In this document: piece after piece, positions 36,217 to 47,325 of the stretch
Numbering within the stretch: position 1 is the first letter of the stretch
Layout of the letters: every line of letters begins with the position of its first letter
NCBI GenBank assembly: GCA_019930625.1
Contig: CP082844.1
Span: 3,472,001 to 3,536,000, forward strand
DNA length: 64,000 nt
Reading direction: 5' to 3'
Source: Nocardia asteroides
GTDB taxonomy: Bacteria; Actinomycetota; Actinomycetes; Mycobacteriales; Mycobacteriaceae
Position numbers and translations under genes: made by a program
The notes under the pieces: model-generated
What the model was told of the DNA's origin: nothing
What the model saw: the letters and a program-made list of their open reading frames with translations, nothing else
Database searches by the model: none

Positions 36217-36524
36217 CGCGCCACCAACCGTTCTTCAAGGCCCGGTCGGTCCAGCCGAGCCGACCCTCACCGCAACCCGGCCTCCTGCCCACAGTAGGCA
36301 CTTCCCACCACTGATACGTTGCGCTCACCCTGCCACTCAACCGGTCGCCCACAGACGGGGTAGTCCGCGCGCGGACCCAGTGGTTGCGTACGGATTCCGC
36401 CGTTCCGGCCGCCTTGTCGGCCCATTAGGCCGATGTCGCGAGGTTTCCCACGAGAGGCATTGTCGCCGACGGGCCGACAGCCGTCGGCGGATCAGGCGGC
36501 AAGTGACCACTGTCCGTTGCTGAC
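36217..36524. other. Gene-free interval
   Basis: About 310 bases upstream of the hypothetical gene. No coding frame or clear signal was seen. Confidence 0.5.
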
Positions 36525-36690
36525 TCAGCGGTCGAGCCCTTCACCGGTGATCGCCTCGACGAGCGCGGAGATGAGAATTTCCGCCACTGACGGGGTGACG
36601 GCGTTGCCGTACCGGCGCACCTTCACCTTGTCGGCGTTGCGCAGCTGGAGTCCGCGGCGCTCGTGGGCGTCGTTCGCGGATCGCGCGGCG
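36525..36690 (-). pseudogene. DNA cytosine-5 methyltransferase C-terminal fragment
   Basis: The minus strand reads LQLRNADKVKVRRYGNAVTP then SVAEILISALVEAI to a TGA at 36525. R-YGNAVTP is motif X of phage and restriction-modification C5 methyltransferases. The catalytic PC and ENV motifs, and the rest of the gene, are absent. The fragment abuts the SMP-30-like gene. Confidence 0.65.
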
Positions 36691-36733
36691 GTTCATGTCG
36701 GAGATGCTGCGCGTTCCTGGAATGCCTTTCGGT

Positions 36734-37711
36734 CTATCCCGCCCGCGCCGGAGTCGCTGGAGTCAGATCGATGCCCGCTGGTGGGCGCAGGCGGCGCAGA
36801 GAGCCGTCCATGCTGGTGACGAACAGCGCCCAGGAATTCCCGTCGCGGTCGATGCGGACCGAAGTCGCGCCGTCCGGCGGGTCGCGCAGCGGGCCGGGTT
36901 TGATCAAGCCGGTGATGATCGCGCACGTGGCCCCGGTGTTCGTATCCACCTGGTAGACGGCGCCGAGGACGTGATCGGCGACGAAGAGCGCGCCCGCTCG
37001 GGTGGCCTCCATATCGTCGGGCAGGGCGACCAGGTCCGGGATGCCGGAGACGACCGTGGGACGCGACGGATCATCGAGTCGGACGCGGAGTATCTGCAGC
37101 GTCATGGTGTCGACGTAGACCGATTCGCCGTCCGCGGCCAGCGCGAGGCCGTTGGAAGGCGGGAGGATCGCCCAATCCCGCTCGTACTCGCTCGTCTGGG
37201 GCCAGTAGCGGGAGATCCCGCTCGGACCGCCCAGCCCGATCGTGGTGAACAGCAGGCTGCCGTCCGGCAGCAACAGCAGACCATTGGGCCCGTTCAGCCC
37301 GGTCAGCAGGACGCGCACCGCCCCGGTCTCGGTGTCGTAGCGCTGGAGTGTGCCGGGCGGTTCGCTGAGCCCGTCTCCGGTGAGGAAGTAGACGTAGCGT
37401 CCCGCGACGCGCACGCCCGCGGGCCGGTGCACGTCCGTGACCAGCTTCTCCATCCGTCCGGCACGGTCGACGTGGGCCAGGTAGCCCTCCATCAGCCCGG
37501 TGACGTAGAAACCGCCCTGCCCGTCGGAATCCAGATTCTCCAGATTGCCGACGCCTTCGACGACTGTCGTGGTCTCCCAGCCGTCCGAGCACATCGTGGG
37601 AAATGTCTCCGCTCGCGCTGTCGGCATCGCCCCGGTGACCACGGCGACTCCGGCGACCACGGTGGCGGTGAGCATCGCCGCACGCGCCCGGATCCCTCTC
37701 CCTGTTGCCAT
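36734..37711 (-). CDS. Secreted SMP-30/gluconolactonase-like beta-propeller protein
   Basis: 325 residues from ATG 37711. A signal peptide (RARAAMLTATVVAGVAVVTG, cleavage after ARA) leads to a mature chain with propeller-like repeats: GGFYVTGLMEGYLAHVDRAG, RYVYFLTGDG, NGPNGLLLLPDGSLLFTT, NGLALAADGESVYVDT. These match the strictosidine-synthase/SMP-30 fold. A lactonase or esterase role is possible, but no clear metal-site residues could be assigned. Confidence 0.82.
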   Translation of the reverse strand: MATGRGIRARAAMLTATVVAGVAVVTGAMPTARAETFPTMCSDGWETTTVVEGVGNLENLDSDGQGGFYVTGLMEGYLAHVDRAGRMEKLVTDVHRPAGVRVAGRYVYFLTGDGLSEPPGTLQRYDTETGAVRVLLTGLNGPNGLLLLPDGSLLFTTIGLGGPSGISRYWPQTSEYERDWAILPPSNGLALAADGESVYVDTMTLQILRVRLDDPSRPTVVSGIPDLVALPDDMEATRAGALFVADHVLGAVYQVDTNTGATCAIITGLIKPGPLRDPPDGATSVRIDRDGNSWALFVTSMDGSLRRLRPPAGIDLTPATPARAG

Positions 37712-37899
37712 GAGCGACAACATAACAGCGCTTGATGGAGCGGGAAGGCCTGATATTTCCGCACGAGCGGAGAAAATTCGAGGTCAGCGAGCCGTGATCC
37801 ACCACACCCTTTCTCGGTTGTCCACATGTGGAGAACTCGGCGGTTCAGCAGGGCGAACGCCGAACCGGACCCCTACCGCCCTGGCCGAGCGCTCGTAGG

Positions 37900-39783
<1,884 letters not shown>

Positions 39784-39856
39784 GCCCTCCGCCGCGCGGA
39801 TTGCCGATGGGCGAGGATGGTCGCCGGGCAGGACCGCCGAATACCCTGGAGGACAT

Positions 39857-40936
39857 GTGAGTGCGAGCGAGACGATCGGGCGCCGGGAGTTCCTGGCCGG
39901 CGCCGCCACCCTCGCAGCCGGGGCCACGCTGGTCGGCCGTACGCCCGCGCATGCGGTACCGGTCGCCGAGGGAGTCAGCAAGTTCCCCTTCCCGACCGAG
40001 CGCCGAGTGCGGGTACTGCTGACCGGCGACGCGGGCACCGGCGCCCGCGCCCAGTGGGCGGTGGCCGACGCCATGCGCGCGTGTCACGGCCGTGAGCCGG
40101 TCTCGCTGGCCCTGGGCCTCGGCGACAACATCTACGAGCACGGTCCCGTCGACGCGGCCGATGTCCAGTTCGCCGACAAATTCGAAAACCCCAACGCCGG
40201 ACTGGATTTCCCGTGGCTGATGGTGCTGGGCAACCACGACAACAGCTCCGTGCTCGGTGGTGACGGCGGGTGGCTGCTGCGCGGCAACGCGGAGGTGGAG
40301 TACCACGCCGTCTCGCGGCGCTGGTGGATGCCGAGCCGCTACTACTCGGTGCGGATCCCGGAGCCCGACCCCGTCGTCGAGTTCTTCGTTCTCGACGTCA
40401 ATCCGCTGGCCGCCTACGTGCCGCCGGTGTTCTCGCCCTATTGGGCGGTCGACGGCCAGTTCATGAACGAGCAACGCGACTGGCTCGACCGCGCCATCGC
40501 CGAGTCGCCCGCCACGTGGAAGATCGCCTGCACCCACCAGCCCTACCTGAGCAACGGCCCGCATGGCGACGCAGGCCGCTACGAGGGCTTGTCGCTGGAG
40601 CCGATCAACGGCGTGCACGTGCAACGCTTCATCGAAGACCATGTGGTCGGCCGGTGCCACTTCATTCTGTCCGGCCACGACCACTCGCTGCAGGTTCTCG
40701 AACCCACGGCGGCGTCGAAGGGAACCAGGCAGATCGTGTCCGGTGCCGCCGCGAAGACCGTCGGCCCCGAACCGCGACTTGCCGCGAGCGCCGGTCACAG
40801 CGCGTTGTACGAGACCTATCACGAGTTGGGATTCATGATCCTCGAGCTCACCGAAGGCCGGGCCGAGTTGGGCGTGCACACGGTCGACCTGGCGACCGGT
40901 GGGTCCACCGAGGTTTTCCGGCGGCGCTTGAGCTGA
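39857..40936 (+). CDS. Tat-exported metallophosphatase (purple acid phosphatase type)
   Basis: 359 residues from GTG 39857, 5 bases after GGAGG. A twin-arginine signal GRREFLAGAATLAAGATLVG precedes an AHA cleavage site. Metal ligands fit the ACP5-like purple acid phosphatases: GDAGTG, GLGDNIYEHG, GNHDN, CTHQPYLSNG and SGHDHSLQ. It would hydrolyse phosphate esters outside the membrane, with a dinuclear metal site loaded in the cytoplasm before Tat export. The gene follows recQ by about 70 bases. Confidence 0.9.
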   Translation: MSASETIGRREFLAGAATLAAGATLVGRTPAHAVPVAEGVSKFPFPTERRVRVLLTGDAGTGARAQWAVADAMRACHGREPVSLALGLGDNIYEHGPVDAADVQFADKFENPNAGLDFPWLMVLGNHDNSSVLGGDGGWLLRGNAEVEYHAVSRRWWMPSRYYSVRIPEPDPVVEFFVLDVNPLAAYVPPVFSPYWAVDGQFMNEQRDWLDRAIAESPATWKIACTHQPYLSNGPHGDAGRYEGLSLEPINGVHVQRFIEDHVVGRCHFILSGHDHSLQVLEPTAASKGTRQIVSGAAAKTVGPEPRLAASAGHSALYETYHELGFMILELTEGRAELGVHTVDLATGGSTEVFRRRLS

Positions 40937-41003
40937 GTTCCAACTCCATTGCGCCGAGCGGTAATTGCGGCGTGTCGCCGTCGTGGCGGTTACCGTGCAG
41001 GCT

Positions 41004-41246
41004 ATGGCACCGGGTGAGGGTTCCAGCGATGCGGACGACGAAGTTTCAACCGGCTCTATCGGGGGTGAGGCCCCGGACGCGCCACCGTACGTGCGCGGCA
41101 GGACCGATCCGTCGGTAGAGAGCGTGTGGCTGCGCCGCCGCCCGGCGCCGCACCGGTCCGGCGTCCCGCGGATGTCGACGGTGGCGCTGCTCGTCGCGTT
41201 CCTCGCCGTCCTCGTTCTCTACATAGTGCTGCGCCAAGGCGGGTAG
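41004..41246 (+). CDS. Small membrane protein upstream of smpB
   Basis: 80 residues from ATG 41004. An acidic, Ser/Gly-rich N-terminus with an Arg-rich patch leads to one C-terminal helix ([19 protein letters not shown]). It is 56 bases before smpB and on the same strand. No family recognised. Confidence 0.65.
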   Translation: MAPGEGSSDADDEVSTGSIGGEAPDAPPYVRGRTDPSVESVWLRRRPAPHRSGVPRMSTVALLVAFLAVLVLYIVLRQGG

Positions 41247-41302
41247 CGCGTCGGCGACCTGCGGGAATAATCCGGTTGCCGGGTCACTTAAAGTGGACCG
41301 TT

Positions 41303-41776
41303 ATGAAGGAACAGGGGCGCAAGGTCATCGCGACCAACCGCCGGGCGCGGCACAACTACACGATCCTGGACATCTACGAGGCCGGGATCGCGTTGGTCGG
41401 CACCGAGGTGAAGAGCCTGCGTGAGGGCAAGGCCTCGCTGGTCGACGCCTTCGCGACGGTGGACAACGGCGAGGTGTGGCTGCGTGGGCTGCACATCCCC
41501 GAGTTCAGCCACGGCACCTGGACGAACCACGCGCCCCGCCGGGTGCGCAAGTTGCTGCTGCACAAGCGCGAGATCGAGCGGTTGGTCGGCAAGTCCCGGG
41601 AGGGCAACCAGACGCTGGTACCGCTGTCGATGTATTTCTCCGACGGCAAGGTGAAGGTCGAGTTGGCGCTGGCCAAGGGCAAGCAGGACTACGACAAGCG
41701 CCAAGACTTGGCCCGGCGCACCGCCGAGCGAGAGGTCACCCGCGAGCTGGGACGGCGGGTCAAAGGCATGCGATAA
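41303..41776 (+). CDS. smpB: SsrA-binding protein SmpB
   Basis: 157 residues. SmpB binds the tRNA-like part of tmRNA and delivers it to stalled ribosomes. The N-terminal OB fold is clear ([32 protein letters not shown]) and the Lys/Arg-rich tail carries the conserved KGKQDYDKR and TAEREVTRE elements. Its partner ssrA is 3.3 kb downstream on the same strand. In mycobacteria smpB follows ftsX; that order is broken here. Confidence 0.96.
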   Translation: MKEQGRKVIATNRRARHNYTILDIYEAGIALVGTEVKSLREGKASLVDAFATVDNGEVWLRGLHIPEFSHGTWTNHAPRRVRKLLLHKREIERLVGKSREGNQTLVPLSMYFSDGKVKVELALAKGKQDYDKRQDLARRTAEREVTRELGRRVKGMR

Positions 41777-41928
41777 CCGGCGAGCGACCCGGCCTGCTCG
41801 CTATCGCGGGTTTCGCGCCGGTCGAAGCGCTACCGGTGAGCCCGGAGTCGCCGGACGACGTGACGCGAAGATCACCACGTAACTCCGGACTACGGCCGCT
41901 GCTCATGCAGCGCCTCGCAGCCGGAGTC

Positions 41929-41946
41929 GTCCGGCTCACCGTGACG
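41929..41946. terminator. Candidate I-shaped terminator between convergent genes
   Basis: AGCCGGA and TCCGGCT around GTCG form a perfect 7-bp stem between smpB and the minus-strand lipoprotein genes. No T-run, as is common in actinobacteria. Confidence 0.4.
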
Positions 41947-42006
41947 GCCGCCAGGGAGCCCGGGCGGCCGCGCGGCGAACCGCGACGACCGCCCTGCGAT
42001 AGCAGA

Positions 42007-43305
42007 TCATCGTGTGCATGGCTCGCGCATCGCGATGCGCATCAGTGTGGGGCTGCGGTAGTCGGCGACCACCGTGCGCGAACCCAGCGAAGTGGACGGA
42101 TCGGGCACGTTGACCACCGCGCGCTGCGCCGCGACGTCGGGTTCTTCCCGCCCATAGACCTGGGGCGCGGCCATTCCCTCGGAATCGACGGTGAGCCCGG
42201 CGAGGGCCTTGCGCAGCGTCGCGCGGTCCAATTCGCCCGTCTCGGCTGCCTTGGTCAGTAGCGCCTTCATCGGATAGGAGATCGCCCAACCCAGGTTGTA
42301 ACCGAAATTCGTCGGTTCGCGCGGCGCGGCGTTCCTGGCGCGCTGCGCTCCGGTGCTCGTGCCGTCCCAGCCGTCGAACGGCGAAGTGTAGTTGTAGAGC
42401 GCCGTGAGCGCGGGCGCGGCAGGCGTCTCGAGCAACGCGTTGTTCCAGGTGGGGGTGGACCCCAGGAAACGGCCCGAGTAGCCGGATTTCGCCAGCTTGC
42501 CGACGATCTCGGCGGCTTCGCCCGGTCCGGTGGCCAGAAGGACCACGTCGGGCGGGTCGGCCATGATCTCGGCGACCGGGTAGTCCTGATTGCCCACTTC
42601 GGTATTGGGCCCGGTGTCGATCCGCGCGTTGATTGTCGCGCCATTGTCCAACGCCCACTTGAGCGCCCCGCTGGCGTAGTCACCGCCATAGTTGCCGCGA
42701 TAGGCGACCACGCCGAGCGTGCGCGGCTGATAGTGGTTCTGTGCGAACCAGTCCAGCCCGAGCACAGCTTCGGTGCAGTAGGAGAAACCGTCGTCCAGCA
42801 CCAGATCGCGGTCCGTGGAGCGATACTGCCAGCCCGACCAGAGCGTGCCCGCGCCGGTCACCAGGTTCGCCTCGTCCATCTCGGGCAGAACGCCGAGTGT
42901 CTGCGCGGTCCCGAAACTCATAGCGAGAGCCAGCACATGGGGCGCCACGTTCTCGAATTCCTTGGCGTGCTTGCGCGGGTCGTAGGCGGTGTCGCGGCTG
43001 TAGGTCGCGATGTCGATCTCGTACCCGCCGATGCCGCCCTGCTTGTTCACCTCGTTCCAGAACGCCAGTTGCCCTTCTTGCAGGGACCTTCCGAGCGGAG
43101 CGAAGGGACCGTTGTTCAGATCCGACAGGACGCCCAAGTAGATGCAGCCCTTGTCGCGGTGTATCGCGTGGGGACAGGGTTCGCGGGTGACGCCCGGTGC
43201 GGCGGTGGGTGTCGAGGTCGAACATCCGCCGGTCAGCGCCAGACCGAGTGCCAGGGGAACGGCCGCGAGACGAAGCAGCCGACGGAAATTACGGTGTGAA
43301 AGCAT
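42007..43305 (-). CDS. Branched-chain-type ABC substrate-binding lipoprotein, copy 1
   Basis: 432 residues from ATG 43305. The lipobox LALTGGCS (Cys near 28) marks a lipoprotein; the mature part is a Peripla_BP_6 fold (CIYLGVLSDLNNGPFAPLG, GIGGYEIDIATYSRDT, VLALAMSFGTAQT, NYGGDYASGALKW). It is strongly similar to the gene immediately upstream, 43317-44630, separated by 11 bases. No permease or ATPase genes are nearby. Confidence 0.88.
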   Translation of the reverse strand: MLSHRNFRRLLRLAAVPLALGLALTGGCSTSTPTAAPGVTREPCPHAIHRDKGCIYLGVLSDLNNGPFAPLGRSLQEGQLAFWNEVNKQGGIGGYEIDIATYSRDTAYDPRKHAKEFENVAPHVLALAMSFGTAQTLGVLPEMDEANLVTGAGTLWSGWQYRSTDRDLVLDDGFSYCTEAVLGLDWFAQNHYQPRTLGVVAYRGNYGGDYASGALKWALDNGATINARIDTGPNTEVGNQDYPVAEIMADPPDVVLLATGPGEAAEIVGKLAKSGYSGRFLGSTPTWNNALLETPAAPALTALYNYTSPFDGWDGTSTGAQRARNAAPREPTNFGYNLGWAISYPMKALLTKAAETGELDRATLRKALAGLTVDSEGMAAPQVYGREEPDVAAQRAVVNVPDPSTSLGSRTVVADYRSPTLMRIAMREPCTR

Positions 43306-43316
43306 GTGTCGCTCGC

Positions 43317-44630
43317 TTACGGCTGCACGCAGGGCTCGGTGAGGGTGATGCGGTCCTGAGTCGGGCCGTGGTATTCGGCCGCCAGGGTCTTCGCGCCCAG
43401 CGGCGCGGTCTGATCCGGCACTTCGATGACCGCTCGCTGCCGAGTGAGGTCGGGTTTGGCCGCGCCGTAGATGTATTCGGGAATCGCGCCCTCGTAGTCG
43501 ACGCGCAGGCCGTGCACCGCCTCGCGTACGCCCGCACGGTTGAGCTTGTCTTCGTTGACCGCCCGGGTGAGCAGCGCCTTCATCGGGTAGGAGAACATCC
43601 AGCCCGCGCTGTAACCCCAGGTGGATGGCTCCCTGGTCGCCGAGGCCCTGGCCTTCTTCGCGCCCGCGCTGGTACCGTCCCAGCCGTCCAGCGGCGAGGT
43701 CATATTGTAGCGTGCCGTGATCGCTGTCGCTGCCGGGCTTTTCAGCAGGCCACCGTTCCACGTCGGGCCCGAGCCGAGGAACCTGCCCGGGAAACCGGCC
43801 AGTGCCGCCTTGCCCATGATCTCGCCCGCCTCCGCGGGCCCCGTGGCCAGCAGCACGAGATCGGCTCTGGCGTTCAGGATCTTGGCGACCGCGGCGTCCT
43901 GATTGCCTATCTGAGTGTTGGGCTCGGTGTCGATCTGCGCCACCATGTCGACGCGGTTGGCGGAGGCCCATTTCTTCGCGCCGGTGGAGTAGTCGCCGCC
44001 GTAATCGCCCTGATAGCTGACCGTCGCGATGGAATTCGGCTTCGCCACGTGCTCGGCGAGCCAGTCCAGGGCGATGATGGCCTCGGAACAATAGGAGTAT
44101 CCGGACTCCAGCAGCAGGCCCTTGTCGCTGTTCTCGAATTGCCAACCCGACCAGAGGGTTCCGGCGATGGCGACCATGTTCGCCGCATCCATCTCGGGAA
44201 GCACCTTCTGCGTCTGCACGGTGCCGAAGCTCATCGCGAGCGCGAGGACGTGCGGCTCGATCCGCCGGTAGGCCTCGGCGTGCTTCTGCAGATCGTAGTT
44301 CGTGTCCTCGGTGTGGGTGGCGATGTCCACCTCGTATTTGCCGCCGATCCCGCCCCCTTCGTTCACCGCCTTCCAGAACGCCAGCTGGCCGTGCTGGATG
44401 TCCTTGCCCAGCGCGGCGAACGGCCCGCTCGTCAGATCGGACAGCACACCCAGGTAGATACAGCCCTTGCGGGAGTCGATCGCGTTGGGACACGGGTCGG
44501 CGGTAACACCCGGGTGGGAGGTCCGGTTCGATTCGCCTCGCACGGTGGAGCACCCGGCCAGGACGAGTCCGGCGATGACGGTGAGGGCGGACAGGCGCAG
44601 CAACCTGTTCCGAATGGTGCGAACTGCCAA
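43317..44630 (-). CDS. Branched-chain-type ABC substrate-binding lipoprotein, copy 2
   Basis: 437 residues from TTG 44630, 5 bases after AAGGAAA. Lipobox LVLAGCS (Cys near 27), then the same Peripla_BP_6 plan as its neighbour: CIYLGVLSDLTSGPFAALG, VLALAMSFGTVQT, YQGDYGGDYSTGAKKW and WDGTSAGAKKAR. The pair is a tandem duplication that has diverged throughout, suggesting different ligands. The conserved CPNAI-x6-CIYLGVLSDL suggests a disulphide next to the ligand cleft. Confidence 0.88.
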   Translation of the reverse strand: MAVRTIRNRLLRLSALTVIAGLVLAGCSTVRGESNRTSHPGVTADPCPNAIDSRKGCIYLGVLSDLTSGPFAALGKDIQHGQLAFWKAVNEGGGIGGKYEVDIATHTEDTNYDLQKHAEAYRRIEPHVLALAMSFGTVQTQKVLPEMDAANMVAIAGTLWSGWQFENSDKGLLLESGYSYCSEAIIALDWLAEHVAKPNSIATVSYQGDYGGDYSTGAKKWASANRVDMVAQIDTEPNTQIGNQDAAVAKILNARADLVLLATGPAEAGEIMGKAALAGFPGRFLGSGPTWNGGLLKSPAATAITARYNMTSPLDGWDGTSAGAKKARASATREPSTWGYSAGWMFSYPMKALLTRAVNEDKLNRAGVREAVHGLRVDYEGAIPEYIYGAAKPDLTRQRAVIEVPDQTAPLGAKTLAAEYHGPTQDRITLTEPCVQP

Positions 44631-45066
44631 AGTGTTTCCTTAGTCTGAATTCGAGATCCGCTGCTCAGAGCCGATCGTACGGCTCGTGCAGTGTAAGTCG
44701 GCTTTGTCGTCGCGCCCGGAGAATCGGCTACCAGCATCCGGGAAGGGGCGGGTACCGCGCGTGCGCGGTGATCGTCAACGGTGCTTGCGGCGGGCTTCGG
44801 CTCGCGGTGCGGGAGGTCGTCGGCGGGTACGCCCGCTCAGCCCCCGGGAGTGCCGATGGTCCATTGGCCCGCGGAGGATGTTCCTCGGTTCTCCACGACA
44901 GGTCAGGTTCGACGCCGCGACGTACATGCGCCGACCTGGGCCTTCTCGGCGACGAGATGTGTCCACCGGAAGCAGCGGATGTGGCGACCGCCACCACCGA
45001 AAATCGGGATGATCCGAGCTTCCGGCGGTGTTAACATGGACAGCCCGGCAAGGTGCCGGGGCGTAC
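44631..45066. other. Divergent intergenic region before ssrA
   Basis: About 435 bases with no gene. It should contain the promoters of the lipoprotein operon (minus) and of ssrA (plus). GTTAACAT near 45030-45037 resembles a -10 element about 30 bases before the mature tmRNA 5' end. No repeats seen. Confidence 0.45.
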
Positions 45067-45437
45067 GGGGCTGAACGGTTTCGACTGCGTACGTAGATTC
45101 AGGGGAAGCGTGTCGGTGCAGGCAAGAGACCACCGTAAGCGTCGTTGCAACCAATTAAGCGCCGATTCTCATCAGCGCGAGTACGCTCTCGCTGCCTAAC
45201 CAGCAGAGCGTCTCTGTCGGCCCGGGGCATGCCCTCGGCTCCGGTGCCGGCATCAGCTAGAGGGCTCACCGTCCTACTCGGTCGCGGAGTAGGACGGGAC
45301 ATCGAACAGCGACTGGGATCGTCATCCGGGCTTGTTCGCGGGACCCGGAGATCCGAGTAGAGGCACAGCGGACTGCACACGGAGAAGCCCTGAAGACGCG
45401 GCGGAGGACCCGGGTTCGATTCCCGGCAGCTCCACGA
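45067..45437 (+). ncRNA. ssrA: Transfer-messenger RNA
   Basis: GGGGCTG at 45067 pairs with CAGCTCC at 45427-45433 as the acceptor stem, with the T-arm GGGTTCGATTCCCGG before it. The tag reading frame at 45161-45199 encodes ADSHQREYALAA-stop, very close to the mycobacterial tag. CCA is not encoded: the discriminator A is followed by CGA. The last 27 bases (45411-45437) form the left attachment site of an integrated element; the RNA remains complete because the element restored the same sequence. Confidence 0.96.
45411..45437 (+). repeat. attL (27-bp tmRNA 3' end)
   Basis: Identical to 55416-55442. It spans the T-arm and acceptor strand of ssrA, the classic target of tyrosine integrases. Flanking bases on both sides differ between the two copies, so 27 bp is the full identity. 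Confidence 0.9.
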
Positions 45438-45439
45438 CG

Positions 45440-45476
45440 AGGCCCCTCACTTGCATTGCAGGTGAGGGGCTTTTTT
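45440..45476 (+). terminator. ssrA terminator supplied by the element
   Basis: GCCCCTCAC and GTGAGGGGC form a stem around a short loop and are followed by six T residues, just after the tmRNA end. It lies inside the element, replacing the chromosomal terminator now displaced beyond attR (55446-55478). It also ends just before the integrase stop codon. Confidence 0.85.
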
Positions 45477-46645
45477 CATGCCGCTACGTTGCTCTCTTCT
45501 GGGGCCGTGCCCACATTTTGCCCACACTTCTGGGCGGCAGCCCGGAGACCTTCGCTCATCCGTTCGGCCACGTCGTCGAGATCGTCCTCGAACAAGTGGC
45601 CGTAATTGTCGAGCGTCATCGTGGCTGTCTTGTGCCCGAGCTGCCGTTGCACTGTCTTCACGTGCGCACCGCTGGCGATCATCAGCGACGCGGCTGTGTG
45701 CCGGAGTTGGTGCGCAGTCACGCGCGGGAAGGTCGCCGGGCCGGTCGGGTCGCCATCGTCGTCGAGCGGTATCGACGCCTTGATGCAGCGACGGACCGCA
45801 CCCCCGAACCAATGGGTCGTCGTCGGCGGCCTAAGCGGTTCTCCATCCGGCCGCGACCACAACAGGGCCTCGGGGTCCGACTGCGCGGCCACGACCGTGC
45901 GCAGCATCTCGGCCACCTCGCCCGGTACCGCGACCGTCCGAATCTCCCACGTCTTCGGCGAGCCGATCACGCTCCGCGAATTGACCTTGGACGCAGACCG
46001 CCCGACGCGGATCCGGCGCCGGTCCAAGTCGACATCTCGCGGCCGTAGTGCTGCCATCTCGCCCCACCGCAGGCCGCTGTAGGCGAGCAGCATCACAATC
46101 TCTGGGTGCTTCGCTTCCGCGGCGAGTGCGGCCACCTGGTCGTGCGTGAGGTAGTTGTGTTCGACGAGTTGGCGACGGGGGAGGGGCAAGCCTGCGGCCA
46201 CGTTCGCCGGTACGCGCTTCTCCTCCACCGCCTCATCGAGGATCATCGAGAACACCGCGTGAATGTCCGCGACGGTCGACGGTGCCCGCTTGATGCTGGC
46301 GATCCAGTCCCGCACCTCGGACCGCTCGATGGACGCGAGCTGACGCGCGCCCCACTGGGGTTCGATGTGCACGCGCCAGATGGAATCGACACGCTCTGCC
46401 CACGACGGTTTGATGTGCACTTGCCGGGCGATCCACTTCGGCCCCATCTCGCCAACCGTCATGCGCCCCATCGACGGCGCGATGTACTCGCCCCGGATCT
46501 TGGAGACCTCGACCGTTGCGGCGAACCGCTCGGCGTCGAGCTTGCGGCGAAACCCGCGCTTGTCGGTCTGCTTGCCGTCAGGCTTGCGGTACCTCACGCG
46601 GTAGCGCTTTCCGGACTTGGTCTCGTACGGCTCAATCGTCGCCAC
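45476..46645 (-). CDS. Tyrosine-type site-specific integrase
   Basis: 389 residues from GTG 46645, 8 bases after GGAGAG. An N-terminal arm-binding domain (TKSGKRYRVRYRKPDGKQTD), a SAM-like core-binding domain (MTVGEMGPKWIARQ) and the catalytic domain with Arg in YSGLRWGEM, H-x-x-R in TAHQLRHTAASLM, LGHK, and the Tyr in LDNYGHLF. It lies next to attL and points towards it, as usual. It probably integrates the element into the ssrA 3' end. It starts 4 bases after the stop of the HTH gene at 46650, so both share a transcript. Confidence 0.94.
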   Translation of the reverse strand: MATIEPYETKSGKRYRVRYRKPDGKQTDKRGFRRKLDAERFAATVEVSKIRGEYIAPSMGRMTVGEMGPKWIARQVHIKPSWAERVDSIWRVHIEPQWGARQLASIERSEVRDWIASIKRAPSTVADIHAVFSMILDEAVEEKRVPANVAAGLPLPRRQLVEHNYLTHDQVAALAAEAKHPEIVMLLAYSGLRWGEMAALRPRDVDLDRRRIRVGRSASKVNSRSVIGSPKTWEIRTVAVPGEVAEMLRTVVAAQSDPEALLWSRPDGEPLRPPTTTHWFGGAVRRCIKASIPLDDDGDPTGPATFPRVTAHQLRHTAASLMIASGAHVKTVQRQLGHKTATMTLDNYGHLFEDDLDDVAERMSEGLRAAAQKCGQNVGTAPEESNVAA

Positions 46646-46649
46646 GGGA

Positions 46650-47174
46650 TCACTCTCCGCTGTCCTGTGGAACGACAACGATGTTCGGCTGGTCCGTCCA
46701 GTTCTGCACCGCCGGGTTGCTGTTGTTCTCGAAATCGGCCTGCGCGTAGGTGTGGCGGTTCTCGGTGGGGACGGTGGCAGGAATCTCAGAGAGGGATCGC
46801 GGAAGCGGCCGCTTTCCCTGCGCCCACGCCCAGGCATCTGCGGCGGTTTGATCGCGCGATCCCGTTAGCTCGACAAGGTGCGTAGGGCTGTTAGTAGGAG
46901 GCAGGAGCAGGGCGTTCGTGTTGGTGCCCAACGCGACAGCCAGCGCCACGAGGTCGTCGGCATCTACCCGGCGTTTCATGGCTTCGATATGCCGAAGGCC
47001 AAGTGTTGGAATTGGCCGGCCGATCGCTTCAAGGCGCGCCGCTAGCTCCGTGTACTGGAGGCCGCGCTTTTTTCTGAGTCGTTCGACGTTCTTCGCCACA
47101 GTCTCGCCCGTGATGCCAAGTGGGTTCTTCGGCGTCTTCGTCGCGACCTTGTCGGGTTCCTTGGTGGGGGACAT
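46650..47174 (-). CDS. XRE-family HTH protein, likely element repressor
   Basis: 174 residues from ATG 47174. A helix-turn-helix at about residues 22-75 (VAKNVERLRKKRGLQYTELA, LEAIGRPIPTLGLRHIEAMK) is followed by a tail with no motif. Two inverted 15-bp sites flank its promoter region (47196 and 47285), so it probably represses its own and the divergent excisionase transcripts. It is cotranscribed with the integrase. Confidence 0.8.
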   Translation of the reverse strand: MSPTKEPDKVATKTPKNPLGITGETVAKNVERLRKKRGLQYTELAARLEAIGRPIPTLGLRHIEAMKRRVDADDLVALAVALGTNTNALLLPPTNSPTHLVELTGSRDQTAADAWAWAQGKRPLPRSLSEIPATVPTENRHTYAQADFENNSNPAVQNWTDQPNIVVVPQDSGE

Positions 47175-47195
47175 GGCGGCAGCATACCCGCCAAC

Positions 47196-47299
47196 CGATG
47201 ATTTCCATCGCTGAAGCTGGGAAGTCTGCGTTCGCCGATGAAAGCTAGCCAAGTGATCGCTAGTTGTGTATCGTGATGCATCAACGATGGAAATCATCG
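47196..47299. promoter_or_regulatory. Divergent lysis/lysogeny-type control region with paired operators
   Basis: CGATGATTTCCATCG (47196-47210) occurs again as its exact reverse complement CGATGGAAATCATCG (47285-47299). Partial copies (CCGATGAAAG, AAAGATGAAAA) lie between and after. The region separates the HTH repressor (minus) from the excisionase-like gene (plus), so the pair are likely repressor sites for a genetic switch. Confidence 0.75.
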
Positions 47300-47325
47300 T
47301 TCAAAGATGAAAATTAGGAGAGACG

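Noticed and set aside
42007..44553. An 848-codon minus-strand frame
   Set aside because: Its first half is an out-of-frame reading of the upstream lipoprotein gene. Only the part from ATG 43305 is real; it has its own signal peptide and lipobox.
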